NCBI GenBank assembly: GCA_017413255.1
Contig: JAFPUC010000007.1
Coordinates: 1-64,000 of the forward strand
Direction of reading: 5' to 3'
DNA from: Aeriscardovia sp.
GTDB taxonomy: Bacteria > Actinomycetota > Actinomycetes > Actinomycetales > Bifidobacteriaceae
Length of the DNA: 64,000 nucleotides
Under the pieces are notes generated by a model that saw only the letters and a program-made list of their open reading frames with translations, did no database searches and was not told the origin of the DNA. The position numbers were made by a program, and so were the translations under genes. Below are positions 34,938 to 45,000 of this stretch, piece by piece. Position 1 is the first letter of the stretch; every line of letters starts with the position of its first letter.

Positions 34938-36167
34938 ATGAAATACATGGCATATGAGGACGCAGATCTGGCGCTCAAGAGCGCGGGGGATCTGAGCGCC
35001 CTGGCCGCGAAGAAAGTGCTGGTCCTTGGGGCCACCGGCATGGTAGGGTCTGTCCTTTCCTACGCCCTGGCTAAGGCGGGAGCTTATGTGAGCGCCGCGG
35101 GCAGGAATGCAAAACTCCTGACCGAAAGGTTTGACGATGCCCAGATTAAGACCGTAGAGATCTTCGACGTCACCAACCCCGTAATAATCCGCCAGGCCAT
35201 GACTTCCGACTCTTTTGACTTTATAGTCGACTGCGCCGCACCGGCAGATCCCAAGGCGGCTATGGAAGATCCCGTAGAGGTTTTGAGGGATAACTTCTTT
35301 GGCCTCGATAACATTCTTTCCGTGCTGGCTGAAGACGTGAAAGCTGCCGAAAGGCGCGGAAGAAAGCCTGAAACCCCGGTCGTCCTGTTTGTATCAAGCA
35401 ATGCCGTATATGGCCAGGGAGAAGACGGCGCCGCATGCGAAAAGTGCGCGGGGGTTATAGATTTTACCTGCCCCTTCGCAGCTTACGCGGTAGCAAAGGG
35501 GGCTTCGGAAGCTTTGGCAGCGGCATACTCCCGCCAGTTTGGGCTTGACGTCAGGGTGGCAAGGCCCGGAATCGTTTACGGACCGGAATTTATTCCGGGG
35601 GACACCAGGCCCTTTGCCGTAGCGCTTTCGCAGGCCGCTTCCGGAAAAGATCTCCTCCTTCCCGAGGGGATGGGAAGTGTCAAGGCCGACGTCACCTATG
35701 TTTCAGACTGCGTGGCAGGCCTTTTGGCCATTCTCGCCCGTGGAGAAAAGGGATGCTACAACATCTCTAATAATGAAGCCGAAATAGACCTTTCCACCGC
35801 GCTTAAAGACATTGCTAAGGAGGCCGGAGTGGAAGTGAAAGAAGGATCTTGCTGCGCCCATAAGTGCTCGGACGGTTCTTGCTGCGGAGGATCTTCCTCT
35901 TGCTGCGGCGTGGAGAAGGTAGATGGCAAATGCGGCAAGCAGGACTCAGGCGAATGCTCTGACGGCTCATGCTGCACTATGAAGAAGCAGTCCTGCTCTG
36001 ATGGATCTTGCTGCGGAGGATCTGACTGCTGCGTGAAAGAAAAGGGAGAGTGCAAGTTCCCTCGCCTTACCCGCCTAAACTGCGATAAGCTTCAAAAGCT
36101 GGGTTGGGAACCCAAGATCGGTCCCGAAGACGGGATTGGCTTCTCTTTGAAGGCTTTGAAAAAGTAG
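34938..36167 (+). CDS. NAD-dependent epimerase/dehydratase (extended SDR) with metallothionein-like Cys-rich insert
   Basis: 409 aa. Rossmann motif GATGMVG (31-37), VSSNAVYG (catalytic Ser region), YxxxK as Y183-K187, and RPGIVYGPE, as in UDP-sugar epimerases. Between about residues 302 and 374 sits a 70-residue insertion with 17 cysteines, including CSDGSCC three times (310-316, 340-346, 353-359), before the C-terminal domain resumes at RLTRLNCDKLQKLGW. ATG with AAGGAG upstream. The SDR half would modify a nucleotide sugar for the surrounding cluster. The insert looks able to bind several thiophilic metal ions. The insertion is intact in frame. Confidence 0.88.
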   Translation: MKYMAYEDADLALKSAGDLSALAAKKVLVLGATGMVGSVLSYALAKAGAYVSAAGRNAKLLTERFDDAQIKTVEIFDVTNPVIIRQAMTSDSFDFIVDCAAPADPKAAMEDPVEVLRDNFFGLDNILSVLAEDVKAAERRGRKPETPVVLFVSSNAVYGQGEDGAACEKCAGVIDFTCPFAAYAVAKGASEALAAAYSRQFGLDVRVARPGIVYGPEFIPGDTRPFAVALSQAASGKDLLLPEGMGSVKADVTYVSDCVAGLLAILARGEKGCYNISNNEAEIDLSTALKDIAKEAGVEVKEGSCCAHKCSDGSCCGGSSSCCGVEKVDGKCGKQDSGECSDGSCCTMKKQSCSDGSCCGGSDCCVKEKGECKFPRLTRLNCDKLQKLGWEPKIGPEDGIGFSLKALKK

Positions 36168-36182
36168 GCTTGTCTTTTAACG

Positions 36183-36224
36183 GCGAATCTTCTGTCTAGA
36201 AGGTTCGCTTTTATTATTTTTGTT
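36183..36224 (+). terminator. Rho-independent terminator after the epimerase gene
   Basis: GCGAATCTTCT (36183-36193) pairs with AGAAGGTTCGC (36198-36208) through one G-U pair and a 4-nt loop, followed by TTTTATTATTTTTGTT. The -10-like TATTAT of the next gene sits inside the T-rich tail. Confidence 0.85.
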
Positions 36225-36236
36225 ATTATAAGCTCT

Positions 36237-37097
36237 GTGAAACGAGCGCACGCAGCAGCAAATGCGATCAAGCCCTCTACGAGCAAAATTCGGCGCAATT
36301 GGATTATTCTCAAGGCCCTTGTCCACACCGATTTCAAGCTTCGTTATCAGGGATCTTTTTTGGGGGTCATTTGGTCGGTGCTCGAACCCCTCATGATGTT
36401 TGCAGTTATGTATGTCGTATTTGCAAAGTTTTTGAGGATGTCGGATGGAACGAGGACATACCCGGTAGTGCTGCTTTTGGGCATAAGCTCCTGGCAGTTT
36501 GTAACCGACTCTACCAATGTGGGGCTTAGATCCATTGTCGACCGCGGAGACATGCTCAGAAAAGTGCATTTCCCCAACTACATAGTCGTGGTTGCGGCCA
36601 CAATGGGAGCGCTCATAACCTATGGGATAAACCTCGGGGTGGTTCTAATCTTCGCCTTTGGCTACAGGGTGCATTTCACCTGGCGAGTCGTGCTGGTTCC
36701 CCTAAACATCATCGAACTCTACTGCGTCACTTTAGGCCTTACTTTAATTATGGCCACCATGTATGCCTACTACAGGGACATAGCCCACATTTGGGACGTC
36801 CTCCAGCAGGTGATAATGTACGGGATGCCTATAGTGTACCCTTTGAGTTACGTTTTAAGGCGCAGGGGGATTGTAGGAAAGCTGGGAAAGCTGGAACTTT
36901 TAAACCCCTTTGCCCAATTCATACAGGATATCCGACACAACCTTATAGCCCCGGCCACTCAGCAGACTATTTGGAATCTCTATCCAAACAGCCTCTGGTA
37001 TCTTAAAGCCGTCCCGATAGTGTTGATGCTTTTGCTCTTTTTCTTAGGAATCTTTATCTTTAGCAAGAACAGCAAGAGGTTTGCAGAGGTGATGTAA
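36237..37097 (+). CDS. wzm: ABC-2 type polysaccharide export permease (Wzm)
   Basis: 286 aa with six predicted helices. The ABC-2 signature lies near residues 40-60: LVHTDFKLRYQGSFLGVIWS and LEPLMMFAVMYVVF. Paired by a 1-bp overlap with the ATPase gene. Wzm/Wzt exports lipid-linked glycan across the membrane; in mycobacteria the homologues export the galactan precursor. GTG 36237 has no ribosome site, but TATTAT (36224-36229) is 7 nt before it, suggesting a leaderless mRNA starting after the epimerase terminator. Confidence 0.92.
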   Translation: MKRAHAAANAIKPSTSKIRRNWIILKALVHTDFKLRYQGSFLGVIWSVLEPLMMFAVMYVVFAKFLRMSDGTRTYPVVLLLGISSWQFVTDSTNVGLRSIVDRGDMLRKVHFPNYIVVVAATMGALITYGINLGVVLIFAFGYRVHFTWRVVLVPLNIIELYCVTLGLTLIMATMYAYYRDIAHIWDVLQQVIMYGMPIVYPLSYVLRRRGIVGKLGKLELLNPFAQFIQDIRHNLIAPATQQTIWNLYPNSLWYLKAVPIVLMLLLFFLGIFIFSKNSKRFAEVM

Positions 37098-38806
37098 TGG
37101 AAGAGGAGGGAAAGAAGGCCGCACCCAATGAGGTGTTCCCCTTCATGGATGCTCCAACAGTCCTTCGGTGCAAAAACGTTTACAAGGACTTTAAACTTCC
37201 CACCGAACAGGCCACGGGCCTAAAGCAGGCCGTCATTAACTGGACCAAAGGCGTTAGGGGCTACAAGACCCAGCACGTTTTAAAAGGCATTACGTTTTCG
37301 GTGCATAAGGGCGAATTTTTCGGAATCGTCGGAAGAAACGGCGGAGGGAAAAGCACCCTCTTGAAGATAATTTCCCAAATCTACTACCCCAATAAAGGAA
37401 GCGTGTCGGTAAAAGGGAGGCTGGTCCCCTTCATAGAGCTGGGAGTGGGGTTTAATCCGGAGCTGACGGGAAGGGAGAACGTATACCTGAACGGTGCCAT
37501 GCTGGGCTTTTCAAAGGCTGAAATGGACGCCATGTATGAAAGCATCGTCTCTTTTGCCGAGCTCGAAGACTTTATGGACCAAAAGCTTAAAAACTACTCT
37601 TCCGGAATGCAGGTGCGCCTCGCTTTTTCCGTGGCGGTAAAGGCTCAGGCCGACGTTTTGGTCCTGGATGAAGTTTTGGCCGTGGGAGACGAATCTTTCC
37701 AAAGAAAATGCGACGACTACTTTACCCAGATAAAAAAAGATCCCGAAAAGACGGTAATCCTTGTCACCCACGACATGAATGCGGTAAAGAGGTACTGCTC
37801 GAGGGCCATGCTTATAAAAGACGGCCAAATCGCCTCCATCGGGGATAAAAACGCCGTAGCAGAGCAGTACACCCTGCTAAACCTTGAGGCCGACCGGCAG
37901 ATGGCCGCCGCAAGAAATGCCAAGAGGGAAAATGGGAAAGTGTGGCCGGAGGGCCTGAGCGAAAGGTGCCCCGTGCTTCGCACCTTCGCCGTCTCCAAGC
38001 CCCTTATAGGAAGCGACGAGAAGTTCGTATTCGGAGTGGAGTACGAATTTAACGAGGACAGCGATTTTTATTTGGCAATAGCCATAAACGACGTGAGAAG
38101 GGGAGGCATTACCTACGACAGCGGGGCTAAGACCTTCAGGATGACAAAGCGCGGCAGAAATACGGTGTATTTCAGCTTCCCGGTCAACCTCTTCAACAAC
38201 GGCGAATTTACCATTTACACTTCCCTCCGCGTCCCATCCGTAAAAGACGACGGATTTACCGAAATGGTGGGGGTGGCCACGGGAGACAATGCCTGCTCTT
38301 TTATAATCAGAGACCCGAGGAACGCCGACTACGCCCTCCTTTCAGACAGGGCGGCCGTAATAACGGCAAAGTCCGACGACGTCGAGACTTTGCAATGGAA
38401 CGGCTGGAGGCCGGGCACCGCCCAGGTAACGGCTGAGGCCAGAAGGAGGGAGGAGCGGACAAAAGATCCCCTGGAGCGAAGGCGAACGCAGCTTTTGGAA
38501 AGGATAGAGGAAATAGAGGGGATAAGGCTGAGGATTTTAAACGAGGCCAAGTTGGAAAAGCTTAGGAAAGAGAAGGCCGAAGGGGTGGAAAGGGTGGTGC
38601 CCATAGCCCCGGGGGTGTTGAGGCGCCTGTCGGGGGTGGACCTGAGCGGAAAAGTGGCCCAGATCACCTTAGACGACGTGACGCTTAGCGAAGAGGAACT
38701 GAGCGAGCTGACGGGTTCTAGCGAGGAAGCGCACCTTATAGACCAGCTAAATACAGTAAACGACCAGATTATCGCAAAGGCAGAGCAGGAAAAGGGGAAG
38801 AAATGA
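37097..38806 (+). CDS. wzt: ABC polysaccharide export ATPase (Wzt) with long C-terminal extension
   Basis: 569 aa. ABC domain (about 20-265): Walker A GRNGGGKST, signature YSSGMQVRL, Walker B VLVLDEVLAVGDE, H-loop THDMN. Then a Wzt C-terminal beta-sandwich (about 290-410), which in Wzt binds the exported chain's terminal sugar. The last 150 residues (about 415-569) are charged and helical (RREERTKDPLERRRTQLLER) with LSEEELSEL, an unusual coiled-coil-like tail. It overlaps wzm by 1 bp and glfT2 by 4 bp, forming one unit. Confidence 0.92.
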   Translation: MEEEGKKAAPNEVFPFMDAPTVLRCKNVYKDFKLPTEQATGLKQAVINWTKGVRGYKTQHVLKGITFSVHKGEFFGIVGRNGGGKSTLLKIISQIYYPNKGSVSVKGRLVPFIELGVGFNPELTGRENVYLNGAMLGFSKAEMDAMYESIVSFAELEDFMDQKLKNYSSGMQVRLAFSVAVKAQADVLVLDEVLAVGDESFQRKCDDYFTQIKKDPEKTVILVTHDMNAVKRYCSRAMLIKDGQIASIGDKNAVAEQYTLLNLEADRQMAAARNAKRENGKVWPEGLSERCPVLRTFAVSKPLIGSDEKFVFGVEYEFNEDSDFYLAIAINDVRRGGITYDSGAKTFRMTKRGRNTVYFSFPVNLFNNGEFTIYTSLRVPSVKDDGFTEMVGVATGDNACSFIIRDPRNADYALLSDRAAVITAKSDDVETLQWNGWRPGTAQVTAEARRREERTKDPLERRRTQLLERIEEIEGIRLRILNEAKLEKLRKEKAEGVERVVPIAPGVLRRLSGVDLSGKVAQITLDDVTLSEEELSELTGSSEEAHLIDQLNTVNDQIIAKAEQEKGKK

Positions 38807-40716
38807 GGAAAAGCGAAGCGAAGGAGTGGGAAGAGGCTGACAGAATCGTTTTCCCTTCCGCCCCGCAGGGGTGCGATCTTTCCATTCTCCCCCTCTACGC
38901 TTTGGATTGGACGCCCCCCCTGCAGAAAAAGGAGCTTTTTGATCCCGCTTTTGCCTCGCGCCCCTTCCGCCCTTCTTCCCTCCCGGCCTTCAGGAGCATT
39001 CCCCGCACGCTCCCTGCGTCATTCGACGGTTTTCGCGTGGAAAGCAGAAGGAAGATTTCCATAAGGGAGGGGAAAGCGGTCAGCCTCTGCTCCTACTTCA
39101 ACGCCTTTCCCGCAGGCTTTTGGGCCAGGTTTACGGATGTAAAGTCTGTAAGGCTTCTGGTTAAAGTGCAGGGAAAGGGAAGAATTGAAGTTTGGAAGAG
39201 CGATGCGCACGGAAGGGAGAGAAGGGAGTGGGCAGAGGGGTTTGAAGGGGAAAAAACCTTTAACCCCTCTTTCTCCATTTCCTCCATGGCCGAGGGCGGC
39301 TATCTTTGGGTAGACGTCCACGCCCAGACCCCCTCGTCTTTGGATTTTTCCTCATGGCAGGTCCCTTCTTCAAAGAAGGAGGGGGGAGAGGACGTGTGCC
39401 TTACAACTTTCAATTCCCCCCTTTCGGCGGCCAGGGCGCTTTCTTCCATAAAGGGGAGGGAAGTAAAAAAGGTCTTTTGCGTAGATCAGGGCTCCCGCCC
39501 TGCGGAGGAAGACAAAGATTTTGCCGGGGCTTCAAAGTCGCTTCCCGGCTTTAAATACATAAGGCAAAAAAACCTGGGCGGTTCCGGAGGCTTTGCCAGG
39601 GGGATGGTGGAAGCTTTAAAAGGGGAAGACCCCTTTTTCGTGCTCATGGACGATGACGCGATCCTGGAAGAAGAGAGCCTGGAGAGGATTTCGGTTTTCC
39701 AAAAGCACTGCCTTTCTCCTGTGATCGTGGGGGCGGGGATGTTTCACAGGGACTGCCCCTCCTCCCTCTTTACCTTCGGGGAAAATCTGGATTTAAGAAG
39801 GCTCTGGTACTACCCCTCCCTGGATTTGGGATACAACCACGATTTTTCAGCCCATCCCTTAAGAGAGAGCCCCAGGCTGCACAGAAGATGCGCCGAAGAC
39901 TACCAGGGCTGGTGGCTCTGCTCTGTCCCAAGGAAAGTAGTGGAGAAAATAGGCCTTCCCCTTCCCGTCTTCATAAAATTTGACGACATAGAGTACGGGC
40001 TGAGGGCGAAAAAGGAGGGGGTGGCATCCCTATGCCTTCCGGGGACGGCCGTCTGGCATCCGGCATGGCATTTAAAGGATCAGACCAGAAACTGGGTGGA
40101 GTATTTTGCCGAGAGGAACCGCTTCCTTACGGGCCTCCTCTACAAAGATAACGCATCGGGGATTTTTGAAGCATCCTTAAGGGATGAGAGCAACCTCGCC
40201 CTTCGCATGGAGTACGCTTCCATGGCCCTTAAAAACCTGGCCCTAAAAGATCTTCTTTCAGGCCCCTCCCTCTTTCTAAAAGGGCAGGAAGAAAAGAAGA
40301 AAAGGGCTGAAAAGATAAGGCTTTCGATGGAGGGAAGGCCCCTCCCCGCTTCTTCGCTCCCCCTCCCCTCCGTCCAGGCCCCGGACCCCCGGGCCGCCTC
40401 GAGGGCGAAAAGGGCGACGAAAGCCGCCCTCGGGCTTATTTACTGCGCCATGGGAAAGAGCGCCCCAAATCCCGAGCGCGAAGTCTCTTCCGCAGATTCC
40501 TGGCTTTCTTTAGCCTTCTGCTCCAACGCCCAGGTCTACGGGGAAAACGGCCTTGTAAAGATCGTGAAAAAAAACGCCCCCCTCTTTAGGAGGCTTTACA
40601 AAGAAAATCTGGCACTCACGGCCGAACTTGTAAAAAGGTGGCCCGAGCTTTCAAAGGCCTACAGGAAGGCCGACATGGCCTCCATTAAAAACTGGGAGGC
40701 TATTTTCCGCTCCTGA
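38803..40716 (+). CDS. glfT2: Galactofuranosyltransferase GlfT2
   Basis: 637 aa, the length usual for mycobacterial GlfT2. Motifs: N-terminal CSYFNAFPAGFWARF, NLGGSGGFARGMVEAL, DDD metal site LMDDDAIL, acceptor site FIKFDDIEYGLRA, and AVWHPAWHLKDQ. It polymerises galactofuranose with alternating linkages in mycobacteria. It overlaps wzt by 4 bp (ATGA) and converges on glf by 17 bp. Downstream Glf would make its donor UDP-Galf. Confidence 0.92.
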   Translation: MRKSEAKEWEEADRIVFPSAPQGCDLSILPLYALDWTPPLQKKELFDPAFASRPFRPSSLPAFRSIPRTLPASFDGFRVESRRKISIREGKAVSLCSYFNAFPAGFWARFTDVKSVRLLVKVQGKGRIEVWKSDAHGRERREWAEGFEGEKTFNPSFSISSMAEGGYLWVDVHAQTPSSLDFSSWQVPSSKKEGGEDVCLTTFNSPLSAARALSSIKGREVKKVFCVDQGSRPAEEDKDFAGASKSLPGFKYIRQKNLGGSGGFARGMVEALKGEDPFFVLMDDDAILEEESLERISVFQKHCLSPVIVGAGMFHRDCPSSLFTFGENLDLRRLWYYPSLDLGYNHDFSAHPLRESPRLHRRCAEDYQGWWLCSVPRKVVEKIGLPLPVFIKFDDIEYGLRAKKEGVASLCLPGTAVWHPAWHLKDQTRNWVEYFAERNRFLTGLLYKDNASGIFEASLRDESNLALRMEYASMALKNLALKDLLSGPSLFLKGQEEKKKRAEKIRLSMEGRPLPASSLPLPSVQAPDPRAASRAKRATKAALGLIYCAMGKSAPNPEREVSSADSWLSLAFCSNAQVYGENGLVKIVKKNAPLFRRLYKENLALTAELVKRWPELSKAYRKADMASIKNWEAIFRS

Positions 40717-41845
40717 GCATGCAGAGCACCTTGTTTTCAAAGGTGTCAAGGGCCGAAGCGATGGTCTGATCCATGTTGTAGTAGGCGTATTCGCCCAGCC
40801 TTCCTCCGAAGATTACGTTCTTTTCCCCTTTCTCCAAGGCCTCGTAGTTTGAAAGGATTTCCTTGTCTTTTTGGGTGCCTATGGGGTAATAGGGCTCGTC
40901 TTCCTTTCCTGCAAACCTGGAGTATTCGTCCCACACCACGGTCTTTTCGCTTTCAAACACTTCCTTCCTTTCCGGGTTGAAAGCCTTAAACTCTATAGAC
41001 CTTGTGGAGGGGTCTGTCATATCCGACTTGTTGAGCACCGAACATCCCTGAAAACTTCTCAGATCGTACCTTTTTTCCTTAAAGTCTATGGTCCTCCACC
41101 CCAGGACCCCGTAGCGGTATCCGAAGTACCTGTCGATGGGGCCGGTGTATACGGTGGGCAGATCTTTTGGAAGGGAGGGATCTTCAAAGTAGTCGCACTC
41201 CAGCCTCACTTCGATCTTGGGGTCTTTGATCATGGCCCCAAACAGGCTGCAGAACCCCTCTTTGGGCTGTCCCTGATAGGGGTCGGAAAAGTAGGAGCTT
41301 TCGTAGTTGAAGCGGATGGGAAGGCGGGTAAAGATGGAGGCGGGAAGGTCTCTGGGGTCGGTCTGCCACTGCTTGCAGGTGTAGTCGCGGATGAAGGCCT
41401 CGTAGAGGTCGCGGCCTATGAGGGCTATCGCCCGCTCTTCCAGGTTCTTTGCGTCCTTTGCCGCTCCCTCGGTTTTGGATTCTACGAGTTTTTCCGCCTC
41501 TTTGGGGCTCATGGCGGCGCTGTAGTACTGGTTTATGGTGCCCAGGTTTATGGGCATGGGGTAGATCCTGCCCTCGTGGAGGGTAAAGACGTGGTGCCTG
41601 TAATTTGTAAAGGAAGAGAAGCGGTTTACGTACTTCCAAACCTTTTCGTTTTTCGTGTGGAAGAGGTGGGCCCCGTACTTGTGGATCTCAATTCCGGTTT
41701 CCCTGTCGAAATAGGAATAGGCGTTTCCCCCTATGTGGCTTCTCTTGTCTATAACAAGGGTGCTGTAGCCCTCTTCTGCAGCCCTCTGGCTGATTGTGAG
41801 GCCGAAAAGCCCTGCCCCCACTACCAAAAGGTCGTATTTTTTCAC
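40700..41845 (-). CDS. glf: UDP-galactopyranose mutase
   Basis: 381 aa flavoprotein. FAD-binding YDLLVVGAGLFGLTISQRAA at the N terminus, IDKRSHIGGNAYSY, KYGAHLFHT, and late YTGPIDRYFGYRYGVLGWR with ARG-type active-site residues; C-terminal GRLGEYAYYNMDQTI. It interconverts UDP-Galp and UDP-Galf, the donor for the GlfT enzymes. The frame opens at 41956, but GTG 41843-41845 has AAAGGGG upstream and fits the family; an ATG at 41881 is an alternative. The SRP RNA promoter overlaps its upstream region. Confidence 0.95.
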   Translation of the reverse strand: MKKYDLLVVGAGLFGLTISQRAAEEGYSTLVIDKRSHIGGNAYSYFDRETGIEIHKYGAHLFHTKNEKVWKYVNRFSSFTNYRHHVFTLHEGRIYPMPINLGTINQYYSAAMSPKEAEKLVESKTEGAAKDAKNLEERAIALIGRDLYEAFIRDYTCKQWQTDPRDLPASIFTRLPIRFNYESSYFSDPYQGQPKEGFCSLFGAMIKDPKIEVRLECDYFEDPSLPKDLPTVYTGPIDRYFGYRYGVLGWRTIDFKEKRYDLRSFQGCSVLNKSDMTDPSTRSIEFKAFNPERKEVFESEKTVVWDEYSRFAGKEDEPYYPIGTQKDKEILSNYEALEKGEKNVIFGGRLGEYAYYNMDQTIASALDTFENKVLCMLRSGK

Positions 41846-41870
41846 TTTTTCCCCTTTCTCTACTTCAAAA

Positions 41871-41899
41871 TTGTAAGGCATGGGGGTATTTGCTATACT
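41871..41899 (+). promoter_or_regulatory. Promoter of the SRP RNA gene
   Basis: -35 TTGTAA (41871-41876), 17-bp spacer, extended -10 TGCTATACT (hexamer TATACT at 41894-41899). Expected transcript start about 41906, matching the RNA 5' end. Confidence 0.8.
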
Positions 41900-41905
41900 G
41901 AAAGG

Positions 41906-41990
41906 GCCTCGGCGCGGTGCCACATCGCCAAACCCCCCAGGGCAGAAATGCAGCAAGGGTAGGCGGTCCCTGGCAGGTGCGCCGGGGTTT
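41906..41990 (+). ncRNA. ffs: Small signal recognition particle RNA (4.5S)
   Basis: A hairpin RNA closing CCTCGGCGC with GCGCCGGGG. The helix 8 core is visible at 41937-41966: CCAGGGCAGAAATGCAGCAA with a GAAA tetraloop and the conserved GCAGCAAGGGTA loop, very like the actinobacterial 4.5S RNA. The closing stem followed by seven Ts (41988-41994) acts as terminator. It binds Ffh to target membrane proteins. Confidence 0.95.
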
Positions 41991-42068
41991 TTTTAATCCT
42001 CCCCCCTTTTTTATGTAGTCTTGTATATAGTAAGTGTCCCTTTTTGCACGCCCTTTAAGGAGGAGGAA

Positions 42069-45000
42069 TTGGAAAACGCGCGCCCGCTTTACCCCCTGGC
42101 CTTTAAAGATCTCTCTAAAACCCCGGATTTTCCCCGGATGGAAAAGGAAATCCTTTCCTATTGGAGAGATGAAGACACCTTTGAAAAGTCGATGGAGAAA
42201 AGAAGGGGGGAAGGGGAGTTCGTCTTCTTTGACGGCCCTCCCTTTGCAAACGGCCTTCCCCACTACGGCCACCTTCTTACCGGCTACGCCAAGGATGTGA
42301 TTCCGCGCTACCAGACCATGCGCGGAAAGCGGGTGGAAAGGGTGTTTAACTGGGACACCCACGGCCTTCCGGCCGAGCTGGAAGCCGAAAGGGAGCTGGG
42401 CCTTACCTGCAAGGCCCAAATAGACCAGATGGGGATAGCTGTTTTTAACAGAAAGTGCAAAGAGAGCGTTTTAAAGTACTCTTCAAAGTGGCAGGAGTAC
42501 ATAAACCGGCAGGGCAGGTGGGTGAGCTTTGAAAGCGGGATAAAGACCATGGACCTTCCCTACATGGAGTCGGTCATATGGGCCTTTAAGGAGCTTTTCA
42601 AAAAGGGGCTTATTTACAACAGCGAGAGGGTGCTTCCCTACTGCCCGCTGGATGAGACCCCGCTTTCCAACCACGAGCTCCACATGGATTCGGATGTTTA
42701 CAGGCCCAAGCAGGACAGGACCGTCACCGTGGCCGCAAAACTTAAAAATTCTTCCGCCTACCTGCTGTTTTGGACTACCACCCCATGGACCCTCCCCTCC
42801 AACATGGCCATGGTGGTAGGGCCGGAAATCGAGTACGTGAAAGTAAGGTGCTCTTCGGGGCCCATGGCGGGCAAAAGCGCCTACCTTGCCAAAAGCAGGC
42901 TGGAAGCCTACAAAAAGGCGTTGGGAGAAGTCGAAATTGAAGAAACCCTCAAAGGAAAGAATATGGAAGGGTGGGAGTACTACCCCCCCATGACCTACCT
43001 TGAAGACCCCTCCTCCCCCTTCTACCCCGGGCAAAACGCGTGGAAGGTGTATGAGGCGGACTTTGTCACGCAAGACGACGGAACCGGCATAGTGCACCAG
43101 GCCCCCTACGGCGAAGACGACATGGAAACTATCCACGCCCACGGCATTTTGCCTTTTGACGTGACAGATTCGTCTGCCAGGTTCAAAGATCTTGTGGAAG
43201 ACTACAAGGGCCTGGGGGTCTTTGAGGCCTCCCCCAAAATCATCCGCGACTTTAAAAACTCATCGGGCTCGCTGTCAAAGATCCCCGAGGAAAGGAGGGC
43301 GATCCTTGTGGAAGACAAGGATTTTGTGCACTCCTACCCCCACTGCTGGCGCTGCGGCACACCCCTCATTTACAAGCCGGTTTCCAGCTGGTTTGTAAAG
43401 GTAACCGCCATAAAAGACAAGCTCCTTAAGGGAAACCAGAAGATCAACTGGATACCGGAAAACGTCAAAAACGGCCAGTTCGGAAAATGGCTCGAGGGGG
43501 CGAGGGACTGGTCGGTGACAAGGAACCGCTACTGGGGCACCCCCATCCCCATTTGGATCTCCACCGATCCCGCCTACCCTAGGATGGACGTTTACGGATC
43601 TTTGGAAGAGATTGAAAAGGACTTTGGCGCTCTTCCGAAAAACGAGGCGGGCGAGGTCGACCTTCACAGGCCCTGGATAGATTCTCTTGTAAGAAAGAAC
43701 CCCGACGACCCCACTGGAAAATCGGAAATGCGAAGGGTAAAAGACATTTTGGACGTGTGGTTCGATTCTGCCTGCATTTCCTTTGCCCAAAAGCACTTTC
43801 CCTTTGAAAACAAGGAGGAGTTCCTTTCCCGCTTTCCCGCAGACTTTGTCGTCGAATACATAGGGCAGACCAGGGGCTGGTTCTACGTGCAAAACGTGAT
43901 GACGGAGGCCCTCTTTGACTCCATCCCCTTCAAAAACGTGGTCTGCCACGGGATAGTTTTGGGCTCGGATGGAAACAAGATGAGCAAGCACCTGAGAAAC
44001 TATCCGGACGTCTCCGAAGTTTTTGATGAATTCGGATCCGACGCCCTGCGCTGGTTTCTTATGAGTTCCCCCATCCTTCGGGGAGGGAACCTCATCGTCA
44101 CCTCCCAGGGCATAAAAGATGCTGTCAGGAAGGTGCTAATCCCCCTTTGGAACGCCTATTCCTTCTTCGCCCTCTACGCCAACGCCTGCAGGGGGAAAAA
44201 GGGCTACAGGGCAAAGAGAGTGGAAGGTGGGGAGAGATTAACCGAGCTCGACCGCTTCATCCTTTCCTCCCTTTCTTCCGCCCTCTCTTCCATCCAGGCC
44301 TCCCTGGACGCCTTCTGCATAAGCGATGCGTGCAAGGCCGGGGCTGACTTTATAGACTGCCTGACGAACTGGTACATCAGAAACAGCAGGAAAAGGTTCT
44401 GGGAGGAGGAAGAAGCCGCCTTCGACACCCTCTACACCGTCCTTGAAACCTTCTCCAAAGCCATGGCCCCCCTCCTCCCCTTTGAAGCCGAGGCCATTTT
44501 CAGATCCCTTACAGGCAAAGAATCGGTGCACCTGGAAGAGTGGCCGAGCTCTTTTTCCCTTGAAAAGTACCTTGACAAAGATCTTGAATCCGACATGAAC
44601 TTTGCCAGGGAAGTCGTGTCCTGCGCCCTGTCCATAAGGAAAGAGCAAAATATCCGTGTGCGCCAGCCTTTGAGCAAACTCGGCGTCGTCTCCAAAGAGA
44701 AGGGCCTTGAAAGGTTTGAAAGGATAGTAAAAAGGGAGCTCGACGTAAAAGAGGTCGAGTTTTTGAACTTTGAAGAGGCGGAAGCCAAAGGGCTTAAGGT
44801 AGAAAGAAAGCTTTCCATAAACCCCAGGGTCCTGGGGCCCAGAATCGGGGGAAAAGTGCAGGATGCCATAAGGTCGTCCAAGGAAGGGAAGTGGGAGGAA
44901 AAGGGCGGAAGCGTATTTGTGGAAGTTAAAGGGGAAAAGGTGAGCCTCCTTCCCGAAGAGTACTCCCTCTCTTCCACCCTCCTCCTCCCCTCTTCTTCCT

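Noticed and set aside
40871-41962. 363-codon open frame antisense to glf
   Set aside because: Shadow of the UDP-galactopyranose mutase gene; no family features.
42000-42068. Possible T-box leader for ileS
   Set aside because: Only about 70 bp separate the SRP RNA terminator from the start, with no T-box sequence; CCTTTAAGG near the ribosome site is too short to argue from.
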